A DNA stretch of 47,882 bases, from assembly GCA_036510675.1 (NCBI GenBank), contig DATCDN010000003.1, forward strand, positions 1 through 47,882, in the 5' to 3' direction. Positions 40,442-47,882 of this stretch are shown here, in pieces; position 1 is the first letter of the stretch; each line of letters opens with the position of its first letter. The DNA is from JAATGI01 sp036510675 (GTDB lineage Bacteria > Pseudomonadota > Alphaproteobacteria > ATCC43930 > CGMCC-115725). The position numbers were made by a program, and so were the translations under genes. The notes under the pieces were generated by a model. It ran no database searches, was not told the DNA's origin, and saw only the letters and a list, made by a program, of their open reading frames with translations.

Positions 40442-40822
40442 ATGACCGTGCATAATCCCGCCGCCGTGCATAAGCCGGGTGGCCTCTATAGCCATGCCAT
40501 CGAAACCAGGCCCGACGTGCGCTGGCTGCATTGCGCCGGCCAGATCGGCGTCGCCCCCGACGGCGGCATCCCCGAGACCTTCGAGGCACAGGCCGAGCAG
40601 GCCTGGACCAATCTGCTGGCGGTGCTCGCCGCCGCCGGCATGGGCGTGGACAATATCGTCAAGGTCACTCATTTCCTGGTCAGGGCGCCCGATATCGCCG
40701 CCTATCGGCCGATCGTCGCCCGCTTTCTTGGCGAGGCCCGGCCAGCCTCGACCATGTTGGTGATCCAGGCGCTGGCCCGCCCGCAATATCTGATCGAGGT
40801 CGAGGCCATCGCCGCGGCGTAG
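40442..40822 (+). CDS. ridA: RidA-family deaminase-like protein
   Basis: A 126-residue member of the RidA/YjgF family (Rid). It shows AGQIGVAPDGGIPETFEAQAEQAWTNLLAVLAAAGMGVDNIVKVTHFLV and the terminal signature RPASTMLVIQALARPQYLIEVEAIA, with the conserved Arg and Glu. RidA trimers hydrolyse reactive enamine/imine intermediates from PLP enzymes. ATG 40442 starts it; a longer frame from 40322 runs over the DUF4167 gene and is not used. It follows DUF4167 by 16 bases. Confidence 0.92.
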   Translation: MTVHNPAAVHKPGGLYSHAIETRPDVRWLHCAGQIGVAPDGGIPETFEAQAEQAWTNLLAVLAAAGMGVDNIVKVTHFLVRAPDIAAYRPIVARFLGEARPASTMLVIQALARPQYLIEVEAIAAA

Positions 40823-40846
40823 CCGCCACAATTTTTCCCGTCTTGC

Positions 40847-40874
40847 CTTGCGTGGGCACGGCTCAAACCCATAT
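40847..40874 (+). promoter_or_regulatory. Heat-shock (sigma-32) promoter of clpB
   Basis: CTTG (40847-40850), 17 bases, then CCCATAT (40868-40874) matches the alphaproteobacterial sigma-32 pattern CTTG-N17/18-C-x-TAT-T closely. It is 64 bases before the clpB start, where heat induction is expected. Confidence 0.72.
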
Positions 40875-40938
40875 CGATTGGTGAGGGCAGGCTGATTGCC
40901 TCCATGAGGGATCCGCCCGCCGGTCGAGAGGGATTGCC

Positions 40939-43530
<2,592 letters not shown>

Positions 43531-43532
43531 AC

Positions 43533-43622
43533 TGGCGGAGGGAGTGGGATTCGAACCCACGTTACGGTTTCCCGTAAACACGCTTTCCAAGCGTGCGCCT
43601 TCGACCGCTCGGCCACCCCTCC
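43533..43622 (-). tRNA. tRNA-Ser(GGA)
   Basis: A 90-base class II tRNA on the minus strand. The acceptor stem GGAGGGG pairs with TCCCTCC, the discriminator is G, and CCA is encoded. D-arm sequence is TGGCCGAGCGGTCGAAGGC; the anticodon stem-loop CACGC-TTGGAAA-GCGTG gives anticodon GGA; a long variable arm ACGGGAAACCGT and the T-arm GTGGGTTCGAATCCCAC follow. It reads UCC and UCU codons. Its 3' end lies two bases from the clpB stop on the other strand. Confidence 0.97.
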
Positions 43623-43794
43623 GCGACCCCTCACCAAGGCGGGGCGGCGCGGAGCCTAGAGTGCCGGTGGTTCCGAGGGAAGCGGTTTTGTGCCACCGCG
43701 ATCCACCGTGGCGCGCATCGGCGCGAACCGGGCGCGCCGGACCCCTGGCCAAGCGATTTCGCGGCAGGCATAGTTCGCGCCGGAGACAGCGCCC

Positions 43795-44496
43795 ATGACT
43801 CAGCCGGCCGATCCCCTGACCACCGACCTCGGCGGAATGTCGCATCGCGACGCGCTGCTGGCCACCATCGGCCCGGTGGCCGGCCTGACGATCGCCGATA
43901 TCGGCTGCGGCGAGGGCGCGCTTGACCGCGAGTTGGCGGCGCGGGGTGCCATCGTCACCGGCTATGACCCGTTCATGCCCCCAACCGAGCGCGCGTCGCT
44001 GGGTGCGGGCTCGCATCAGATCCGCCGCGCCAACGCCGACGCGATACCGGCCCCCGACGCCTCGGTCGATCTGGTGCTGTTCGTCTTCTCGCTACATCAT
44101 GTGCCGCGGGCGGGCCTTGCCGGCGCGATGGCCGAGGCACGGCGCCTGCTGCGCCCCGGCGGCCGGCTCTATGTCGCCGAGCCGGTGGCGCGGGGCCCGC
44201 ACCAATACATCGTCGAGCTGTTCCATGACGAGACCGCGGTGCGCGCCGCCGCTAGCGCCGCGCTGGCGCAATTCGCCGCGCCGCGATTTGCCGAGCACCG
44301 CGTCGCGCGCTATGTCGAGGTCCGCCGCTATCCCGATTTCGATGTCTTCGCCGAACGCATGATCGCGAACATGCGTTTCAACGGCTATACCAGCGCGGCG
44401 GTGCTGGCGCCCGAGGTGCGGGATCGCTTCGCGGCGACGGCGGCAAGTCATGGCGGCGAATTCGAGCAACCGGTGCGCATCGATTTATTTACTTGA
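43795..44496 (+). CDS. SAM-dependent methyltransferase (class I)
   Basis: A 233-residue methyltransferase. Motif I is IADIGCGEGAL (33-43) and the acidic end of strand 2 is GYDPF. Then DLVLFVFSLHHVPRAGLAGAMAEARRLLRPGGRLYVAEPV forms motifs II/III, typical of UbiE/Coq5-like small-molecule methyltransferases. The C-terminal part (VRRYPDFDVFAERMIANMRF) probably binds the substrate, which is not identifiable. It stands alone between the tRNA gene and an AT-rich spacer, so context gives no help. Confidence 0.85.
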   Translation: MTQPADPLTTDLGGMSHRDALLATIGPVAGLTIADIGCGEGALDRELAARGAIVTGYDPFMPPTERASLGAGSHQIRRANADAIPAPDASVDLVLFVFSLHHVPRAGLAGAMAEARRLLRPGGRLYVAEPVARGPHQYIVELFHDETAVRAAASAALAQFAAPRFAEHRVARYVEVRRYPDFDVFAERMIANMRFNGYTSAAVLAPEVRDRFAATAASHGGEFEQPVRIDLFT

Positions 44497-44775
44497 GGCG
44501 GCCCCGCGGTCGGTCAGCCGGATTTTCACGGTAAATTTCATCACACCGCGCCGCGATTACCAATAATTCATCAATAATCCCTGGGCAATGACGCGGCCGG
44601 TGTCTTTGGCGCACAAGATTTCGCATTAATTTTCGGCGTTAACTTTCTTATTTGCTGCGCGCCTCCTTTGTTTTGGCTAGATTAGCCGTTGAAAGACTTC
44701 AGAAAAAGAAACCACTAATTTAACAATATAGTTTCACCGATTCAGGTAAAACACAGCTAACGAGGGGCTACGCCT
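44497..44775. other. AT-rich spacer, probable promoter region
   Basis: 279 noncoding bases, clearly more AT-rich than the surroundings, especially 44620-44760. It includes a small GGCTAgatTAGCC inverted repeat near 44675-44687, TTGAAA at 44689 and TATAGT at 44727. I see no gene. It most likely holds the promoter and leader of the following small membrane protein. Confidence 0.5.
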
Positions 44776-44994
44776 ATGAGAATGATTGGTATCGCGCTTG
44801 CCAGCATCGTCATCGGAATTATCTCGGCGGTGATGGTGCTGACGATGTTTCCGTGGTTGAGCGAGGGGGGCTTCGCGCTGGTAGTGGTGATCGCGAGCGG
44901 CGCCGCCTTTTCCATTATTTCGTGGTTCAAGGCGGCCGCCGAAAATATTGAGGTCCGCGGCCACTACAGTTGGGACGGCCAGCCGCTGAAATAG
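44776..44994 (+). CDS. Small membrane protein
   Basis: A 72-residue protein with two hydrophobic helices (about 4-27, IGIALASIVIGIISAVMVLTMF, and 31-50, GGFALVVVIASGAAFSIISW) and a short polar tail (KAAAENIEVRGHYSWDGQPLK). CGAGGGG lies shortly upstream of ATG 44776. No family recognised. A strong terminator follows, so it is a single-gene transcript with its own AT-rich promoter region. Confidence 0.65.
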   Translation: MRMIGIALASIVIGIISAVMVLTMFPWLSEGGFALVVVIASGAAFSIISWFKAAAENIEVRGHYSWDGQPLK

Positions 44995-45011
44995 CGCGCC
45001 GGGGCCAATCG

Positions 45012-45042
45012 CCGCGAGCGCCCATCCGGGCGCTCGCGGTTT
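45012..45042 (+). terminator. Terminator after small membrane protein
   Basis: CCGCGAGCGCCC (45012-45023) and GGGCGCTCGCGG (45028-45039) form a perfect 12-base stem with an ATCC loop, followed by TTT. It lies 17 bases past the stop and isolates the etf operon downstream. Confidence 0.85.
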
Positions 45043-45152
45043 CCCGCGCCAGAATCTCTTGCCCAAATCCCTTGCCATCGCGTTGTGCATCTGCACAATG
45101 ATCCGCCGCCGCATCGCCCTCCGATGACGGTGGACAGCGTGGAAGGTTGCGG

Positions 45153-45902
45153 ATGAAGCTGCTGGTCGCGGTAAAGCGCGTCATCGACTACAACGTCAAG
45201 ATTCGCGTCAAGTCGGACCATTCGGGCGTCGAGACGGCGAACGTCAAAATGTCGATGAACCCGTTCGACGAGATCGGGGTCGAGGAAGCGGTGCGCCTCA
45301 AGGAAGCCGGCATCGTCACGGACATCGTCGCCGTCTCGCTGGGCCCGATCCAGGTGCAGGAAACGATCCGCACCGCGCTGGCCATGGGCGCCGATCGTGG
45401 CATCCTGGTCGAGACCGATGCCGAACTGCAGCCGCTGGCGGTCGCGAAGCTGTTGAAGGCCATCGCCGACAAGGAACAGCCGCGCCTCATCATTTTGGGC
45501 AAGCAGGCGATCGACGACGACAGCAACGCGACCGGCCAGATGCTGGCGGCGCTGCTGGGCTGGCCCCAGGGCACCTTCGCCTCGAAGCTCAAGATCGAGG
45601 GCGACAAGGCGGTGGTGACGCGGGAGGTCGATGGCGGGCTCGAGACCGAGGAATTGACCCTGCCGGCGCTGATCACCACCGATCTGCGCCTCAACGAGCC
45701 GCGCTATGCCTCGCTGCCCAACATCATGAAGGCCAAGAAAAAGACCATCGACAAGCTGACCCCCGCCGATCTCGGCGTCGATCCGGCGCCGCGCCTCGTG
45801 ACGTTGAAGGTCGAGGAGCCGGCGAAGCGCGAGGCCGGCGTCAAGGTCAAGTCCGTGGCCGAGCTGGTCGACAAGCTGCATAACGAGGCGCGGGTGATCT
45901 GA
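45153..45902 (+). CDS. etfB: Electron transfer flavoprotein, beta subunit
   Basis: A 249-residue protein (MKLLVAVKRVIDYNVKIRVK) that binds AMP and, with EtfA, carries electrons from acyl-CoA dehydrogenases to ETF-quinone oxidoreductase. Family features are MNPFDEIGVEEAVRLKE, AKLLKAIADKEQPRLIILGKQAIDDDSNATGQMLAALLGWPQ and the recognition loop LRLNEPRYASLPNIMKAKKK, which docks on dehydrogenases. ATG 45153 follows GGAAGG; a TTG at 45147 is less likely. Its TGA shares one base with the etfA ATG. Confidence 0.97.
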   Translation: MKLLVAVKRVIDYNVKIRVKSDHSGVETANVKMSMNPFDEIGVEEAVRLKEAGIVTDIVAVSLGPIQVQETIRTALAMGADRGILVETDAELQPLAVAKLLKAIADKEQPRLIILGKQAIDDDSNATGQMLAALLGWPQGTFASKLKIEGDKAVVTREVDGGLETEELTLPALITTDLRLNEPRYASLPNIMKAKKKTIDKLTPADLGVDPAPRLVTLKVEEPAKREAGVKVKSVAELVDKLHNEARVI

Positions 45903-46846
45903 TGACGCTTCTAGTTCTGGCCGAGCATGACGGCGCGACGCTGAAGCCCGCGACGCTGAACGCGCTGGCGGCCGCCCACGCCGTCGGTGGCGATGTGCAT
46001 CTTCTCGTCGCCGGCAAGGATTGCAGCGGCGCCGCGCAGGCGGCGGCGCAGCTCCAAGGCGTCGCCAAGGTGCTGCTGGCCGACGACGCGCTCTATGACC
46101 ATTGCCTGGCCGAAGAAGTCGCCAATCTGGTGGTGAAACTGGCGCCCGGCTACACCCATCTCCTGGCGCCGGCCACCACCAATGGCAAGAACATTATGCC
46201 GCGTGTCGCGGCGCTGCTTGATGTCGCGCCGATCTCGGATATTTCGGGCGTGGTGTCGCCCGATACCTTCGTGCGCCCGATCTATGCCGGCAACGCGCTG
46301 GCGACCGTGCAGTCCAAGGACCAGATCAAAGTCATCACGGTCCGCGGCACCGCTTTTCCCGCCGAGGCCACGACGGGCGGAGCCGCGCCGGTCGAAAAGA
46401 TCGATGCCACCGCGGCCGCCGGCCTGTCGCGGTTCATCGGTGCCGAACTCTCGAAATCCGAGCGGCCGGAGCTGACCAGCGCCAAGATTGTCGTGTCGGG
46501 CGGACGCGGCATGCAGAATGGCGATAATTTCAAGCTGCTCGAAAGCCTCGCCGACAAGTTGGGGGCGGCGGTCGGCGCCTCGCGTGCCGCCGTCGATGCC
46601 GGCTTCGTGCCCAATGATTACCAGGTCGGCCAGACCGGCAAGATCGTGGCGCCCGATCTCTATATCGCGGTCGGCATTTCCGGCGCGATTCAGCATCTCG
46701 CCGGCATGAAGGATTCGCGGGTCATCGTCGCCATCAACAAGGACGAGGAAGCGCCGATCTTCCAGGTGGCGGATTACGGGCTGGTCGGCGATTTATTCAA
46801 GATCGTGCCGGAGCTCGACGCCGAACTGGCGAAGCTCAAACGCTAG
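45902..46846 (+). CDS. etfA: Electron transfer flavoprotein, alpha subunit
   Basis: A 314-residue FAD-binding subunit. The N-terminal half is ETF-like (LLVLAEHDGATLKPATLNAL), and the C-terminal FAD domain shows VSGGRGMQ, GASRAAVDAGFVPNDYQVGQTGKIVAPDLYIAVGISGAIQHLAGMKDSRVIVAINKDEEAPIFQVADYGLVGD, the classic ETF-alpha signature. It overlaps etfB by one base (TGATG) and is followed 11 bases later by the hydroxyacyl-CoA dehydrogenase gene. Together they support fatty-acid or branched-chain acyl-CoA oxidation. Confidence 0.98.
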   Translation: MTLLVLAEHDGATLKPATLNALAAAHAVGGDVHLLVAGKDCSGAAQAAAQLQGVAKVLLADDALYDHCLAEEVANLVVKLAPGYTHLLAPATTNGKNIMPRVAALLDVAPISDISGVVSPDTFVRPIYAGNALATVQSKDQIKVITVRGTAFPAEATTGGAAPVEKIDATAAAGLSRFIGAELSKSERPELTSAKIVVSGGRGMQNGDNFKLLESLADKLGAAVGASRAAVDAGFVPNDYQVGQTGKIVAPDLYIAVGISGAIQHLAGMKDSRVIVAINKDEEAPIFQVADYGLVGDLFKIVPELDAELAKLKR

Positions 46847-46857
46847 CAAAGGCCGCC

Positions 46858-47748
46858 ATGACACTCGCCATCGACGACATTCGCAGCATCGGCATCATCG
46901 GCGCCGGCCAGATGGGCAGCGGCATCGCCCAGATCGCGTCGTTGGCCGGATATGATGTCCGGATGGCCGATATCAATGCCCAGGCCCTTGATGCCGCGGT
47001 CGCCAACATCACCAAGAACCTCGAACGCCAAGTGGCGCGCGGCAAGCTGGGCGAGGATGAGAAAAACACGGCGCTCAAACGCATCCACACCGGGACGGAG
47101 TTCAAAACCCTCGGCCAGTGCGATGTGGTGATCGAAGCCGCCACGGAGCGCGAGGAATTGAAGCGCGAGATTTTCATCAAGCTGGTGCCGGAGCTCAGTG
47201 CCAACGCCATCGTCGCGTCCAACACCTCATCGATATCGATCACGCGGCTGGCTGCCGCGACCGATCGGCCGACCCGGTTCATCGGCATGCATTTCATGAA
47301 CCCGGTGCCGGCGATGCAACTGGTCGAGCTGATCCGCGGCATCGCCACCGACGATCCGACCTTTCAGACCATCCGCGCGCTCGCCATCAAACTCGGCAAG
47401 ACACCGGTCGCGGCCGAGGATTTTCCTGCCTTCATCGTCAATCGCATCCTGCTGCCGATGATCAACGAGGCGGTCTATACCCTCTATGAGGGGGTCGGCT
47501 CGGTCGAGGCGATCGACGTCGCCATGAAGCTCGGCGCGCACCATCCGATGGGGCCGCTGGAGCTGGCCGATTTCATCGGCCTCGACACCTGCCTCGCGGT
47601 GATGCAAGTGCTCCATGAGGGGCTGGCCGATTCCAAATACCGGCCCTGCCCGTTGCTGGTGAAATATGTCGAGGCGGGCTGGCTCGGCCGCAAGGCCGGG
47701 CGCGGCTTCTACGATTATCGCGGCGAGAAGCCGGTGCCGACGCGCTAG
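46858..47748 (+). CDS. hbd: 3-hydroxybutyryl-CoA (3-hydroxyacyl-CoA) dehydrogenase
   Basis: A 296-residue NAD(P)-dependent enzyme oxidising or reducing the 3-hydroxyacyl-CoA/3-ketoacyl-CoA pair. The dinucleotide site is GIIGAGQMGSGIA (GAGQMG at 15-20). Then come SNTSSISITRLA, the catalytic-His region HFMNPVPAMQLVELI, and the C-terminal domain GPLELADFIGLDTCLAVM and GWLGRKAGRGFYDY. The C-terminus KPVPTR looks natural, so the protein is complete although an insertion sequence begins at or right after the stop. It is cotranscribed with etfBA. Role: beta-oxidation, or butanoate/PHB metabolism. Confidence 0.95.
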   Translation: MTLAIDDIRSIGIIGAGQMGSGIAQIASLAGYDVRMADINAQALDAAVANITKNLERQVARGKLGEDEKNTALKRIHTGTEFKTLGQCDVVIEAATEREELKREIFIKLVPELSANAIVASNTSSISITRLAAATDRPTRFIGMHFMNPVPAMQLVELIRGIATDDPTFQTIRALAIKLGKTPVAAEDFPAFIVNRILLPMINEAVYTLYEGVGSVEAIDVAMKLGAHHPMGPLELADFIGLDTCLAVMQVLHEGLADSKYRPCPLLVKYVEAGWLGRKAGRGFYDYRGEKPVPTR

Positions 47749-47882
47749 AGTCTGATTCGTGTGGAAGGAATCGATTGGGGATTCCCCGGGGCATCGAATT
47801 CTGATTCAAGATGCTGGCTGTGGTGGAGGTCAGCATGGGATGGCGAGAGCCTATTCGAATGATCTGAGGGAACGTGTTGCGG
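47749..47882 (+). mobile_element. Left part of an IS630-family insertion sequence (cut by window end)
   Basis: Sequence after the hbd stop starts GAGTCTGATTCGTG and contains nested repeats (TCTGATTC twice, GGAATC/GATTCC) before a transposase start. IS630 elements insert at TA; the TA inside the hbd TAG (47746-47747) abuts the putative end, as expected for such an insertion. The right end lies outside the window. Confidence 0.7.
47840..47882 (+). CDS. IS630-family transposase, N-terminal fragment
   Basis: ATG 47840 opens a frame reading MARAYSNDLRERVA up to the window edge. This is the standard start of IS630-family transposases (helix-turn-helix head, AYSxDLRERV). Only 14 residues are visible, so whether the transposase is intact cannot be told. 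An ATG at 47835 is out of frame. Confidence 0.75.
   Translation, partial: MARAYSNDLRERVA

Overview
This is a GC-rich chromosomal window that looks alphaproteobacterial. The gene order rodZ-ispG-hisS, then hemA-prfA-prmC, a DUF4167 gene, ridA and clpB, then etfB-etfA-hbd, together with mutS near glnD, a DUF4167 protein, a CTTG-N17-CCCATAT heat-shock promoter and frequent GTG/TTG starts, all fit Alphaproteobacteria (Rhodospirillales- or Hyphomicrobiales-like). I cannot name a genus. Most of the window is housekeeping; the accessory parts are the left edge, the region from about 10.7 to 12 kb, the spacer at 23.7-24.1 kb and the right edge.

Layout. 0-1.35 kb: a small region of unrecognised genes ending in a RelE/ParE-like toxin, less GC-rich to the eye. 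1.35-4.95 kb (minus): an Atm1-type ABC exporter translationally coupled to an MFS exporter, and a UPF0114 membrane protein. 4.97-8.44 kb (minus): three tandem paralogs that each join an outer-membrane beta-barrel to a C-terminal OmpA peptidoglycan-binding domain. 8.6-12.9 kb (minus): methylmalonyl-CoA mutase, a GFA-family zinc protein, two small helical proteins and an aldo/keto reductase, with duplicated gene ends scattered between them. 13.1-16.6 kb: a complete bacterial NHEJ pair, LigD and Ku, convergent. 16.8-17.5 kb (minus): three very small charged proteins. 17.9-22.5 kb (plus): an RhlE-type RNA helicase, then a MarR-EmrA-EmrB drug-efflux operon with a palindromic operator.

22.5-28.1 kb (minus): a DUF559 protein with altered catalytic residues, a glutathione S-transferase, a repeat-rich spacer, peptide deformylase, a membrane protein and GlnD. 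28.3-32.7 kb: a small membrane protein, MutS (minus), a histone-H1-like Lys/Ala/Pro-rich protein and a stress-protein-like gene. 32.8-43.5 kb (plus): the long housekeeping run RodZ, IspG, HisS, HemA, RF1, PrmC, DUF4167, RidA and ClpB. A tRNA-Ser(GGA) gene converges on clpB. 43.8-47.7 kb (plus): a methyltransferase, a small membrane protein, ETF beta and alpha, and 3-hydroxyacyl-CoA dehydrogenase. The right edge enters an IS630-family insertion sequence.

Functional links: PrmC methylates the GGQ glutamine of the RF1 encoded just upstream. HemA and HisS tie tRNA charging and heme synthesis to the translation cluster. EtfAB would accept electrons from acyl-CoA dehydrogenases while the adjacent dehydrogenase performs the next oxidation of beta-oxidation, and methylmalonyl-CoA mutase would take propionyl-CoA carbon to succinyl-CoA. 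LigD and Ku repair double-strand breaks.

I did not find a convincing new defence or mobile system. The observations I consider most worth following are the recombination scar between the aldo/keto reductase and the mutase, the compound inverted repeat between ispG and hisS, the ATAAGC/GCTTAT palindromes shared by rhlE and the MarR operon, the triple GTG repeat at the rodZ start, and the small-protein cluster beside ku.
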